Below, piece after piece: positions 32,969 through 42,447 of a stretch of DNA of 64,000 bases; position 1 is the first letter of the stretch; each line of letters begins with the position of its first letter. The position numbers and the translations under genes are program-made. The DNA is from Mucilaginibacter jinjuensis. GTDB taxonomy: Bacteria > Bacteroidota > Bacteroidia > Sphingobacteriales > Sphingobacteriaceae. The notes under the pieces are model-generated. The model worked only from the letters and a program-made list of their open reading frames with translations, did no database searches and was not told the DNA's origin. The stretch is taken from NCBI RefSeq assembly GCF_028596025.1, contig NZ_CP117167.1, forward strand, positions 1,302,001 to 1,366,000, read 5' to 3'.

Positions 32969-34061
32969 CGAAAATAAAGATTGGCAATACCTGGAAGAAC
33001 GCTTCGACTGGGTAAAGCGCATGAATGAGGTGCCGCAGGATACACGTTATCATGCCGAAGGTAACGTGGCCATCCACACGCAAATGGTATTAAATGCGCT
33101 GGGGAATGAAACGGCTTTTCAGGATTTATCCCCACAGGATCAGGAGATTTTGTGGGCTGCGGCTTTATTGCACGATGTTGAAAAATACAGCACCACAGTT
33201 TTGGAGGCTAATGGCAGCATTACATCTAACGGGCATGCCCGCAAAGGCGCTCAGTTTACAAGGCAATTGTTGTATGTAAATGAACCCGCACCCTTTGCCA
33301 TCCGCGAACAAATTGTGGGTTTGGTGCGGTACCATGGTTTGCCAATATGGTTGTTTGAAAAACCAGACCCGTTAAAAGCACTAGTTAAAGCCGGTATGGA
33401 AGTAAACACCCAATGGCTGGCCTTGCTTGCCAGAGCCGACATGCTCGGCCGGATTTGTGACGACCAGGAGGAAATGCTGTACCGTATTGACTGCTTCGAG
33501 GCTTTTTGCCAGGAAAATAATTGCTGGGGAGAACCTCGTGGATTTATATCAGGCAATGCAAAAATGTACTACATGCAGCACGACGATGCCTACCTGGATT
33601 ATGTACCATTTGAAGAGCCTGAAGCGGAGATTGTTTTAATGAGCGGTTTGCCCGGTGCCGGTAAAGACACGTTTATTAAAAGGCATTATGCCGGATGTCC
33701 CGTTATTTCATTAGATGCCATACGGGTAAAGCGCGGTATTTCGCCAACGGATAAAACGGGTAATGGGCAAGTGATCCAGGAAGCGAAAGAGCAGGCACGG
33801 GTTTACCTGCGCAAGCAACAATCATTTGTGTGGAACGCAACCAACACCACCAGCCAGATGCGTACGCAGTTGATCGATCTGTTCACTACGTATAAGGTAA
33901 AGGTAAATATCGTTTATATCGAAGTACCTTATCAACATTTGCACAGTCAAAATAAAAGTCGGGATGCCATTGTACCGGCGGCTGTTTTGGATAAATTGAT
34001 TTATAAGCTGGAAGTGCCTGCTATATGGGAAGCGCATGAGGTTAACTTCTATATAAGTTAA
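32955..34061 (+). CDS. HD-Pnk end-healing enzyme
   Basis: A 368-residue bifunctional repair protein. The N-terminal HD domain (about 20-190) has LLHDVEKY and LVRYHGLP; the C-terminal P-loop kinase (about 225-365) has GLPGAGKDTFIKRH and the WNATN segment before the lid. Runella slithyformis HD-Pnk, with the same order, is known to remove 2',3' phosphates and phosphorylate 5'-OH ends. A GGAGG site lies just upstream of the ATG. Coupled to the RNA ligase. Confidence 0.9.
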   Translation: MWVFSENKDWQYLEERFDWVKRMNEVPQDTRYHAEGNVAIHTQMVLNALGNETAFQDLSPQDQEILWAAALLHDVEKYSTTVLEANGSITSNGHARKGAQFTRQLLYVNEPAPFAIREQIVGLVRYHGLPIWLFEKPDPLKALVKAGMEVNTQWLALLARADMLGRICDDQEEMLYRIDCFEAFCQENNCWGEPRGFISGNAKMYYMQHDDAYLDYVPFEEPEAEIVLMSGLPGAGKDTFIKRHYAGCPVISLDAIRVKRGISPTDKTGNGQVIQEAKEQARVYLRKQQSFVWNATNTTSQMRTQLIDLFTTYKVKVNIVYIEVPYQHLHSQNKSRDAIVPAAVLDKLIYKLEVPAIWEAHEVNFYIS

Positions 34062-34065
34062 AAGC

Positions 34066-34107
34066 AAGCACGCTCATTAAGCCAAAAGCTTAATTGAGCG
34101 TGCTTTT
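34066..34107. terminator. Bidirectional terminator
   Basis: AAGCACGCTCA-TTAAGC pairs with GCTTAA-TTGAGCGTGCTT around a CAAAA loop, with T or A tracts on both sides. It separates the converging HD-Pnk and O-antigen-ligase-like genes. Confidence 0.85.
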
Positions 34108-34125
34108 GTATTGCGATAACAACCT

Positions 34126-35541
34126 TTATGCATTTACCGGAACTGGTAGTGCTTTGGTATCAGGAACTTCATCGGCTGTGTGCTGCATAATAGTTGCGAT
34201 AAATAAACCTGATAAAAACCAGTTCATATATGAAATATAAGATGAACCTTCAAACTCGGAAGTAAAAGACGGAATTAAGAAACCGATCTTTAACATCAGT
34301 ACAGCAATACAGATTTTACGTTCTTTACCTTTTAACAGTTTAACCCATTTAAGCCCCTGTTTAATAAACATAATGTAAATAGACAGATATAAAATCAATG
34401 CGATGAGGCCGGCCTGTACACCAATAATAAGGTACTGGTTTTCGCCGCCTACAACTTCATCATTTAAGCTGGCACCTACCCGACCGGTTGCACCCATGCC
34501 CATACCAAAAGGGTGGTTCACAATGGCGGTAATCCCCTCCAGCCAGGCAACCACGTGCCCTACGCTTGATGGGTTGCTGAAATTAAGCGTACTGATTACT
34601 ACCGCAATTATTCCATCAGTTTTATTATCAAACAATATGATTTGATAAATGAGATAACAAGCCACTAACCCAAAACCATAATGAATGAGTTTGACGAGGG
34701 ATTTTTTATGCGTAACCAGCGCATAAATATAGATCATCAAAAAATAGCTGACAAAAGGCGCTCTTGAAAAAGCAAAAATAATAGACAATAATGTTGCACC
34801 GAAAGCCAACACAGCCATGGGTTTAAATTCAATTTTATTGTCGTCGCGGGTGTATAGGGCCATAATAGCCGCCAGAGCAATTAGTGTTGCAGCAGCATGT
34901 TCTAAAGGATTAGTATAAAAGCTCCCAAAGCGTTTATATCCACCTTCTGATTCAAATGTGGTACTTAGGCCAAAGCTCCCATCGGGCTCAATGTTAAAGT
35001 AGTAATAAACGTAATCGGCATAACCGGTATGAGATTGCAGGTGCTCATAGGTAGCAGCCTCAAATGAAACTACTACGCCGGCAGCAATGGCCAGTATGGC
35101 TATATAAGTGAAGTATTTATTGATATAAAGACTTTTAATATCAAATAACCGGCCCGTAAAATATACTAATAGAAAAAACGAAGTGCTTTTTAACGCGGTA
35201 AGCCTGGCTACAAAGCTTAGCCCGCCTACAGGCAGTAAGGTGTAAAGCGTGGTATAACCTAAAAATGCCAGGATAAGATAATCAATAACATGCCATCGGG
35301 GCCGGGTTTTTAAAGCAGCAATATTGATGAGCAGCATAATAAATACCAGTAATTCTTTAAACCCCTGAAAAAACGGAATAAACTGCTTTAACCCGAGCAT
35401 GAAGGCAACGGACATTGCCGTTGTATAAATAGAAAGGCCAAAAATGAGGAACAGCATAAATCCCTGCCTGTTATCTAATAAGATATTGTACAGGGCCATT
35501 ATAAAAGAAAGAAGATATATCAGGACAAAAATAGCGATCAT
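34126..35541 (-). CDS. O-antigen ligase/polymerase family membrane protein
   Basis: A 471-residue protein with about 11-12 membrane helices in the Wzy/WaaL pattern, including a large central loop (about 170-225, HTGYADYVYYYFNIEPDGSF, YTNPLEHAAATLI) and a late conserved segment NHPFGMGMGATGRV...ENQYLIIG. Such enzymes polymerise or ligate surface polysaccharide. The next two genes on the same strand make an SGNH plus MBOAT acylation pair, so this may be a surface-glycan locus, though gaps of 60-100 bases separate them. Confidence 0.8.
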   Translation of the reverse strand: MIAIFVLIYLLSFIMALYNILLDNRQGFMLFLIFGLSIYTTAMSVAFMLGLKQFIPFFQGFKELLVFIMLLINIAALKTRPRWHVIDYLILAFLGYTTLYTLLPVGGLSFVARLTALKSTSFFLLVYFTGRLFDIKSLYINKYFTYIAILAIAAGVVVSFEAATYEHLQSHTGYADYVYYYFNIEPDGSFGLSTTFESEGGYKRFGSFYTNPLEHAAATLIALAAIMALYTRDDNKIEFKPMAVLAFGATLLSIIFAFSRAPFVSYFLMIYIYALVTHKKSLVKLIHYGFGLVACYLIYQIILFDNKTDGIIAVVISTLNFSNPSSVGHVVAWLEGITAIVNHPFGMGMGATGRVGASLNDEVVGGENQYLIIGVQAGLIALILYLSIYIMFIKQGLKWVKLLKGKERKICIAVLMLKIGFLIPSFTSEFEGSSYISYMNWFLSGLFIATIMQHTADEVPDTKALPVPVNA

Positions 35542-35641
35542 GTATGCGGTGGCGCTTTCTAATTTTGGTAAAATTAGGCTTTGTGGTGTAAAAAAAACAT
35601 CATTTATGATTTAAAATGCGATATGTCCTTTTTGGGTGTTA

Positions 35642-36583
35642 TTAATTCATTAAATGCTTACCCTGTATATAGTTAAGGCATTTTTGCGTCCAGATATCTG
35701 CGCCTTTTGGATTAAGGTGGCTATCATCATGAAAAAGATCGTTCCTGTTCCGGAACGCTGCGTCATCTCCATCGTTGAAATAAGCAACTTGCATTTGGTT
35801 AAGAAGCGCTGTCAACTTATCCTTATATAAGTTCTTGCTATCGTTATATCGGTAAAGTGGGGCAGTTGTAACCATAAGCTGTACGTGTTTTGCCTGGATG
35901 TAGTTGATCAGGTTAATAAGGTACTTGATCTTATTTTTATCAAAAACGTATTGCTCAGGCAGCGATTTTTTTTCACTCTCATTAATTGCCGAGGGGGATA
36001 TAACGCCTTCATTGGGGTCATAACCCAGGCTTGCCATGCTTTTATTAAAGGTTGGTTTGTAGATGTTTAACAGCATATAACCCAACAAGGAATTATAACG
36101 GTACATGGCAGAACACGCCTTCACTTGTTCATACTTTCCACTCATGGCTATAGCAGAATCTATTATTGGGTTTAAGTGGTAGTAGGGTAAAAAAACAAAC
36201 AGCCGCTGATATTCGGCTTCATCATACCTAAGTTCTTCGTAATCTAAATTAATGATGATCAGTTTAGGTGTATGATAGGCCAGCATCGATTTTAGAGTAG
36301 GGTAAATATAAAATAATCCCTGTCCCTGGTTTCCGAAATTGAATACTGTTTTACCGCTTTTAGCTTGCATGAGCGGCGCATTAAAGTGTTGGGCCGCATG
36401 TGAATTGCCGAATATCACAATGTCTTCGCCGGCATTTTTCAAAGCATGCGAAGTGGTGAAATACTTACCGCTTTTTTGTTTATAAAAAAGGTTTTTGAAC
36501 AGCAGACCGATGCTTATATCAACAACTACAACAAGGCAAATCAAGGCCAGCAGTTTTAAAAGGAAAGTTTTTAGTGAATCCAT
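35642..36583 (-). CDS. SGNH-like periplasmic protein partnered with MBOAT
   Basis: A 313-residue protein with one N-terminal membrane helix (about 8-30) and an SGNH/AlgX-DltD-like domain: block I is FGNSHAAQHF (Ser near residue 60) and the C-terminal catalytic pair is DDSHLNPKGADIW. It probably completes transfer of acyl groups to a cell-surface polymer. The MBOAT gene lies upstream on the same strand 19 bases away, the usual pairing for alginate-type O-acetylation. Confidence 0.8.
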   Translation of the reverse strand: MDSLKTFLLKLLALICLVVVVDISIGLLFKNLFYKQKSGKYFTTSHALKNAGEDIVIFGNSHAAQHFNAPLMQAKSGKTVFNFGNQGQGLFYIYPTLKSMLAYHTPKLIIINLDYEELRYDEAEYQRLFVFLPYYHLNPIIDSAIAMSGKYEQVKACSAMYRYNSLLGYMLLNIYKPTFNKSMASLGYDPNEGVISPSAINESEKKSLPEQYVFDKNKIKYLINLINYIQAKHVQLMVTTAPLYRYNDSKNLYKDKLTALLNQMQVAYFNDGDDAAFRNRNDLFHDDSHLNPKGADIWTQKCLNYIQGKHLMN

Positions 36584-36602
36584 TTTCTATACTGGTCTGA
36601 TC

Positions 36603-38009
36603 TTAAAACTGAAAGTAAATAAATTGACCGCCACCGAATACACCGAATAGCATAATAATCGCCACAATAAATGTGTAGTATCCTAAACGGGTTATATAAT
36701 TATTGGGGATGTATTGATAGAGGCGGGGCTTATACTCGGCCACCCATTCAAAAAATATTAGGAAGAAAATGGCAGCTGCGGCATAGTAAAAATGATCTTT
36801 AGGGTTCCCCGGATAAAGCGGGCCATCAAACTTTATAATTTTTCTTAAAATGATAAATGCCTGTGAAACGTTTTCGGCCCTGAAAAATACCCATGTAGTG
36901 CAAACCGCAAAAAAGGTAATAAGCGTTTTAAGAGTAGTTAACAGCCAGTTTTTAGCTATATGCACAGTTGGCAGGGCTGATTCGACAATTAAAAAGAGCC
37001 CGTTTAAGCCACCCCATACTAAGTAAGTCCAGTTAGCGCCATGCCATAGGCCGCTAATGGTAAACACAATAAGCAGGTTAAGATATTGCCTATATTTATG
37101 TTTTACACGGCTGCCACCCAGCGGGATATACAGATAATCTTTAAACCAGGTGGAGAGTGAAATATGCCACCTGCGCCAAAATTGTGAGATGGAAGTAGCT
37201 AAATAAGGCCGGTTGAAATTTTTCATCAGGTCAAAGCCCATCGTTTTTGCTGCTCCGATTGCAATATCAGAGTATGCAGAAAAATCGCAATAGATCTGGA
37301 ATGCAAAAAATATAGTAGCACATGCCAGCGACCTCCCATTCTGGCTGGCAGAATTATTATAAACCGTGTCTACATAAATAGAAATCCTATCTGCTATTAC
37401 CAGCTTTTTTAGAAAGCCAATAAGCATTTGTTTAAGCCCGCTGCTAACATTGTAGCTGTTAAAATCGTGTTTTTCCCTGAATTGGTGTAGCAAGTTTTGC
37501 GGTCGCTCAATAGGGCCTGCCACCAGCTGCGGATAAAACATCACATATAAGGCGTATATGCCAAAGCTTTTTTCGGCAGGCTGGTTACCACGATATACTT
37601 CGATGGTGTAACTCATAGCCTGGAAGGTGTGGAAAGATAATCCTATCGGCAAAAGGATGCTTAAAAAAGGAAAGGGGTCTTTGTGCCCACCGGCAGCCAG
37701 CAGGAAACTTAGGTTGGCGTTTAAGAAATTATAATATTTAAAAACACAGAGTACGCCAATATTGGCAACCAGGCTTACTATCAATAATAGTTTTCGTTTT
37801 CTGCCAGTATTTTTTTCTATGTATAAGCCGGCAAAATAATCGACAATAATGGTGAAGCCTAAAATGAGAATATACACAGGCACAAATGCCATGTAGAAAT
37901 AACAACTGGCCAGTAACAATAAAACCCACCTGTATTTATAAGGTAAAAGGTAATATAAGGTGGTAACAACCAGGAAAAATAAGAGGAATTCTATCGAATT
38001 AAAAAGCAT
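36603..38009 (-). CDS. MBOAT O-acyltransferase (AlgI-like)
   Basis: A 468-residue polytopic membrane protein of the membrane-bound O-acyltransferase family. Signature pieces are FYPQLVAGPIERP, the QFWRRWHISLSTWFKDYLYI block and the catalytic His in FTISGLWHGANWTYLVWG. It moves acetyl groups across the membrane to a polysaccharide acceptor. First gene of a two- or three-gene surface-polymer operon. Confidence 0.92.
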   Translation of the reverse strand: MLFNSIEFLLFFLVVTTLYYLLPYKYRWVLLLLASCYFYMAFVPVYILILGFTIIVDYFAGLYIEKNTGRKRKLLLIVSLVANIGVLCVFKYYNFLNANLSFLLAAGGHKDPFPFLSILLPIGLSFHTFQAMSYTIEVYRGNQPAEKSFGIYALYVMFYPQLVAGPIERPQNLLHQFREKHDFNSYNVSSGLKQMLIGFLKKLVIADRISIYVDTVYNNSASQNGRSLACATIFFAFQIYCDFSAYSDIAIGAAKTMGFDLMKNFNRPYLATSISQFWRRWHISLSTWFKDYLYIPLGGSRVKHKYRQYLNLLIVFTISGLWHGANWTYLVWGGLNGLFLIVESALPTVHIAKNWLLTTLKTLITFFAVCTTWVFFRAENVSQAFIILRKIIKFDGPLYPGNPKDHFYYAAAAIFFLIFFEWVAEYKPRLYQYIPNNYITRLGYYTFIVAIIMLFGVFGGGQFIYFQF

Positions 38010-38091
38010 TTACTAACCGCAATAAGCACGGCAAAATACTTCATTTATTTTAACTAACTGACATAACATTTATGTTTTAGTGATGCTGATA

Positions 38092-38135
38092 CCACGAAAG
38101 CCTCCTGGTGAGACTAAGAGACTTTTTTGTTTTAA
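38092..38135 (+). repeat. Relic of a tRNA 3' end and terminator
   Basis: TACCACGAAAGCCTC followed by a degenerate hairpin and ACTTTTTT resembles the tRNA-Phe tail and terminator at 12508-12547, with several mismatches in the stem. No tRNA body precedes it. It may be a decayed attachment site. Confidence 0.4.
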
Positions 38136-38198
38136 GATTTATTGTAATTTGCTGAGTTAATCGCAAATTCCTGTATACACTTATAACGATAAAGATCC

Positions 38199-38795
38199 AT
38201 GACAACCAACACAAAAACTTCTCTCGACAACATGACCGGTGGCTTGTTTCTAATGAGCATTTTTACTGCCGGGTGGATTGGTTTGGCCGAGTATAACCTT
38301 AAGGGAAGAGACTATGGAGTGATAGGCGTAGTGTTTCTGGCAATAATTTTAGTGTTTATAAGCCACTATTTTAAGTTTAATAGCGCAGCCAAAACCTTGC
38401 AGGGTAATTATCCTGCAACCAAATCTGTTGAAGAGAAACAACAAGACAAATGGTTTATGATCATTGGTAGTTTAGAAGGGCTGGCTATATTTCTAACCGC
38501 CAATGTGCTTATTAACACCGGGTATTTTAACTACTTTGTACCGGCAATGGCGCTTATTGTAGGCTTGCATTTCTTTCCATTGGCTTACATATACAAAAGA
38601 TCATTCGATTACTTTATGGGCGCCTGGACGTGCCTTGTTGCTTTTGCAGGTATGCTGTTAACCCAACACCAGCTTCCGGTTTTTATAGTTATTGCCATTG
38701 TTGGTGTTGGCTGTGCCATCGCAACTACCTTACAAGGTACAAGGATGGTTGTGCAGGGCAAAAAAGCCATTCGGGAAACTCTGATAGTTTCTTGA
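38199..38795 (+). CDS. Multi-pass membrane protein of unknown function
   Basis: A 198-residue protein with about six membrane helices (for example around 14-30, 40-56, 85-103, 109-128, 140-155, 160-178). I do not recognise the family. It stands alone, with a relic terminator upstream and a convergent small gene downstream. Confidence 0.7.
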   Translation: MTTNTKTSLDNMTGGLFLMSIFTAGWIGLAEYNLKGRDYGVIGVVFLAIILVFISHYFKFNSAAKTLQGNYPATKSVEEKQQDKWFMIIGSLEGLAIFLTANVLINTGYFNYFVPAMALIVGLHFFPLAYIYKRSFDYFMGAWTCLVAFAGMLLTQHQLPVFIVIAIVGVGCAIATTLQGTRMVVQGKKAIRETLIVS

Positions 38796-38854
38796 TTAAA
38801 AACAATTGCCTTTTAGTAGTATAGCTTGGCTTGCTACATCATTGGGGCCTTAAC

Positions 38855-39106
38855 CTATAAAGCAGCCAGTTCCACTTTCTGGTTAAACTCTTCTTTGGTT
38901 AATTTCCCTTTTCTTAACTGGCTGATATACTTTAAGGCGCTAAGTCTATCCAGTTCTTCCTGGTATAATTGGCGTTCTTCGTTAGTCTGGGAGCCGTTAC
39001 TTAGTTTAAGCCTGATGTTTGTACGTGATATCTCTTCCTCCAGTATATCCGGCAGACAATTTTTGAAGTGATTAAAAGAGTTGATCGGAAAGGAAATTCG
39101 GGCCAT
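38855..39106 (-). CDS. Small hypothetical protein
   Basis: An 83-residue mostly helical protein (EERQLYQEELDRLSALKYIS) with no signal or membrane segment. Composition looks protein-like and it has its own ATG. No family recognised. Intergenic DNA upstream to 39392 shows no further gene. Confidence 0.5.
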   Translation of the reverse strand: MARISFPINSFNHFKNCLPDILEEEISRTNIRLKLSNGSQTNEERQLYQEELDRLSALKYISQLRKGKLTKEEFNQKVELAAL

Positions 39107-39392
39107 TGGATTTTATAGTGTAATGATAACGAAAGCGTGATAAAATGATTTAAAGCCTGTGTTACCTTTCTGTTAGGCGCAATCCAACCGCTTTAAATCC
39201 CTCGCCCCACTTAACACATTTCTCATGTGCAAAAATCAAATAATGGATGATTGAAGAAACGTGGATTAATTGAGTTGCAAATTTAAATATGCAACACCTG
39301 CTACAACCTGATAAAATATTTACAGGTTTATTGTTGCGTAATTTTAGGTTTTCAATCGCATATCGAGATATACCTTATAAAACATTTAAAAA

Positions 39393-40379
39393 ATGAATAA
39401 GTATACCCCCGCCGGCTTAAAAAGTGCAGCACTTGCAAGCCTGTTGTTTTTATTGTTAACCTCAGTTTGCAGCGCACAAGGCAACCTGTATGCTCAAAAC
39501 AATACGGTAAGCTCCCGGCAGCCAAAGGCCTTTGCAGATGCGGCAGCAAATACGGATACCACAATTACTACCTATAAAAAAGTTAAACCAGTACGCACGG
39601 TGCCCTGGTTTGTAGATAAGTTTAAATTAACCGCCGGTTTTTTTGCCCCGGTTAATAATACCAACATCAGGGTTAATGGCACCAATGGTAAAATTGGTAC
39701 CGATATTGATTTTGAAGACGACCTGGGTTTCAACAAAAATACCTCCACCTTTCTGGGCGATTTTCAATGGCGTTCATCAAGCCGCTCACGGTTCGATTTT
39801 AGTTACTATCGCTTAGACAGGAGCTCGAGCTACCAAATCCAAAAAGATATTAATTTTAATGGCAATACCTATAACATAGGTGCACAGATTGATGCTTACT
39901 TTAATTCTAACATCTACCGCTTATCTTATGGCTACGCCATTTTAAGCAAGCCAGATTATGAAGCCGGGCTTTTAATAGGTGCACACGTGGTTAGGTTTGG
40001 GATAGGTATTGCTGCTACCGGCAATAACATAAGCGGCAGTGCCTCAACCAATGTTGGCTTAACAGCACCACTGCCAGATTTTGGCCTCTGGGGCGGCTGG
40101 ACTATGGGTAAACGCTGGGCCTTTAATGCCGAAGCCGATTATTTAGACGTTACGATAGATAACATTAGCGGCCGTATTATAGCCTACAATGCTGCTGTAA
40201 CCTTTAGGGCAATTAAAAACTTAACTTTTGCCGCAGGGTACACCGGTTTAAATTTCAAGGTTGATGTTGACAGGGAAAAACTGGACGGCGAATTGAAATG
40301 GGGATATAACGGCCCATCTGTAACGGCCACCTTCACATTCGGCCGAAAGGGTTGGAATGTAAATCATGAAATGCAGTAG
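39393..40379 (+). CDS. Outer-membrane beta-barrel protein
   Basis: A 328-residue exported protein. The signal peptide (about 1-29) ends near SVCSAQG. From about residue 70 it shows alternating hydrophobic/polar strands with aromatic ends (FDFSYYRLDRSSSYQI, LSYGYAIL, AFNAEADYLDVTIDNI) and ends in TATFTFGRKGW with a short tail, as in small outer-membrane barrels. No substrate indicated. Confidence 0.75.
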   Translation: MNKYTPAGLKSAALASLLFLLLTSVCSAQGNLYAQNNTVSSRQPKAFADAAANTDTTITTYKKVKPVRTVPWFVDKFKLTAGFFAPVNNTNIRVNGTNGKIGTDIDFEDDLGFNKNTSTFLGDFQWRSSSRSRFDFSYYRLDRSSSYQIQKDINFNGNTYNIGAQIDAYFNSNIYRLSYGYAILSKPDYEAGLLIGAHVVRFGIGIAATGNNISGSASTNVGLTAPLPDFGLWGGWTMGKRWAFNAEADYLDVTIDNISGRIIAYNAAVTFRAIKNLTFAAGYTGLNFKVDVDREKLDGELKWGYNGPSVTATFTFGRKGWNVNHEMQ

Positions 40380-40387
40380 GGGAGATG

Positions 40388-40496
40388 TGAGATATTAGAT
40401 ATGAGATAAAACTCATCGTTGTCTCATACCTCACATCTCATATCTAAAGCGATGTGAGATTAGCGCATCCTCGTCTCACATCTCACATCTTATATC
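40388..40496. repeat. GATGTGAGAT palindromic repeats
   Basis: GATGTGAGATATTAGATATG and its complement-like arms recur several times between the convergent barrel and TPR genes. It looks like a local repeat that can form hairpins. Confidence 0.5.
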
Positions 40497-41531
40497 TCAA
40501 TAGCCTCTCGGCGTATTTTGTAACCAGGTTGCCATGCCGTTTATCTGGTCTGTGTTTTGTTTGCCCCAGTTGGCGTTGTCGGCTTTAGGGTCGGTTAGGG
40601 CAATGGTGTGGGTAAGGGCAGGCATGTAGTTAGTTTGCGATAGCTTGTAGAAATAATCAACAAAGAACTTATCGAAAAACGATTTGTCGGCTTTCTTTGC
40701 AGATAGTTCGCCAACTATGCCAAATGTGGTTTTAAGCTGATACTCCAACAAAGCTAAACCGGCAAGCCCTTTGGTTTGTGCCGATAACATAGCCATGCTG
40801 ATAGCCATATTGAACGTGCTGATTTCTTGCTGATCGCTTAGCGAAACCTGAAGTGTGGTTTTGCCATTGGCATCTTTCAATACACCTCCCTGCAAAATAT
40901 GCTGGATATTACCGTAAGCCTCGGCCGCCCGCGCACCGGTTGGCTCCAGCAAAATAAAGCTGCAAAGCCCCATCAAAGCGTTAGCCCTTTTGTTTTGGTG
41001 AAAGCACACCAGGGCATATAAACGCTGGCTGCTGGCACTTTTGGGGTTATGCTTAATAGCTTCAATGGCAGCATTCTCGGCTTCAGGATATCGCTGCGCG
41101 CGCGAGTAGGCAATGCCCAGGTTATAATAAATCTGGGGGTAGTCGGGGTTTATTTTAATGGCTTCGTTATAAATATCAAACGCCTTGGCTGATTGATTAT
41201 CCTGATCATAAATGCTGGCCAGCAAAGAGTAAGAGGCTACAACAAGATCTTTATTGGCTGATTTGGCTGCGATCTCTAAATGCGGAATAGCATCAGTAGG
41301 TTTCTTTAATTCATATAACGAAAACGCCAGCTCATAATGGGCATATTCGTTTTGCGGATCAACTTTTAAGGCCTCGTTAAATTTGGTAACAGCATCGGTA
41401 TAATTGCCCTGGTTGTGGAAGGCAATACCTTGTTTTATTAAATCGTTAGCTGCATTATTTTGTGCCGATGCTGATAAATGGATGCAACAGGCCACAATTA
41501 GGGGTAATAATAATTTGTGAAGGTTTTTCAT
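40497..41531 (-). CDS. Secreted TPR-repeat protein
   Basis: A 344-residue protein with a signal peptide (about 1-23, ending LSASAQ) and about four to five tetratricopeptide repeats from 28 to 180 (GIAFHNQGNYTDAVTKFNEAL, ELAFSLYELKKPTDAIPHLE, YYNLGIAYSRAQRYPEAENA). The C-terminal half is helical and unassigned. Probably periplasmic, a protein-interaction scaffold. Confidence 0.8.
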   Translation of the reverse strand: MKNLHKLLLPLIVACCIHLSASAQNNAANDLIKQGIAFHNQGNYTDAVTKFNEALKVDPQNEYAHYELAFSLYELKKPTDAIPHLEIAAKSANKDLVVASYSLLASIYDQDNQSAKAFDIYNEAIKINPDYPQIYYNLGIAYSRAQRYPEAENAAIEAIKHNPKSASSQRLYALVCFHQNKRANALMGLCSFILLEPTGARAAEAYGNIQHILQGGVLKDANGKTTLQVSLSDQQEISTFNMAISMAMLSAQTKGLAGLALLEYQLKTTFGIVGELSAKKADKSFFDKFFVDYFYKLSQTNYMPALTHTIALTDPKADNANWGKQNTDQINGMATWLQNTPRGY

Positions 41532-41588
41532 GCTTAAAACTAAAAAATGGTTTTGCTAAAGCCAAATGATTTATTTGTTAAGGCTGTA

Positions 41589-42341
41589 TCAATTTACAGC
41601 AGGGCGGTAGGTTTGAATAAAAGCCTTAACGGCATCGCCGGATGGGGCAAAGAATGGCGGACCTGTTAGTAGTGTAATTTTGGTGATGGGTTTAGTATTG
41701 CTCAGGTTCTTACTTTTAAGGTACAGTTCAGTCTCATAAGCCTCTAAAGCACCCTTTATTACGTTACTGGCTACAATACCCGTTGGCGAATCAATACCTG
41801 CATCCTTTAAATCGCTGGCGTGCGAGTAACTGCTTACACCAAGGCGTAGGGCTTCGCGCATACCCACGCGGCCAACGTTTATCATCAGGTCGGGCGTAAA
41901 ATTGTTGCGGTTGCCCAGGCCAATTAATAGTAATTTCTGTGCAGCTATGGTGCCTTTAGGTGGGGTAAGCAATAATGTTTCGAGCGCGTGGCCCGCAAAC
42001 TTGCCACTTTTGCGCAGGTCGGTAAGCAGGCCGTTAAGGGCTTTGTCTACATGCAATAATCCGTTTGCGGCGGCGGGTAATGCCTGGGTGCTGGTGATAT
42101 CGCCCTCGGTATATTCGAACACACAGATAATTTGCAGTGGTGTATCCTGGTTAGATGGGCTTTGCACCGTTGTGGTAATATCGATATGGTCAACTGTGCC
42201 CACAACTGCCGACGTGCCCACTGCCGGAAGTTTGGTTTGTGCCGATGCCGTATTTAGGTTTAATAATGCTACAGCAATTAATGTTATGGCCGATTTTAAG
42301 GTACTTCGGTGACTTTTCGGGGTGATGTTTTTAGTCATAGG
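41589..42341 (-). CDS. M17 peptidase N-terminal domain protein, no catalytic domain
   Basis: About 250 residues from the ATG at 42341, which puts a signal peptide (ending NTASAQ) at the N-terminus. The remainder resembles the leucyl aminopeptidase N-terminal domain: LIGLGNRNNFTPDLMINVGR and KGALEAYETELYLKSK. The metal-binding catalytic domain of M17 is absent, and the protein ends shortly after the ITLLTG segment. It is either a truncated or a repurposed exported protein. Confidence 0.65.
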   Translation of the reverse strand, partial: PMTKNITPKSHRSTLKSAITLIAVALLNLNTASAQTKLPAVGTSAVVGTVDHIDITTTVQSPSNQDTPLQIICVFEYTEGDITSTQALPAAANGLLHVDKALNGLLTDLRKSGKFAGHALETLLLTPPKGTIAAQKLLLIGLGNRNNFTPDLMINVGRVGMREALRLGVSSYSHASDLKDAGIDSPTGIVASNVIKGALEAYETELYLKSKNLSNTKPITKITLLTGPPFFAPSGDAVKAFIQTYRPAVN

Positions 42342-42447
42342 GGTGATGTTTTGAATACAGTTGAAGGTAAGCAAAATTGAAATAGCAGAAAGTTGAAAAT
42401 AGAGGTTTTATAGTTGCCTTATAAAACTACCTGTATTCTTTAGATTA

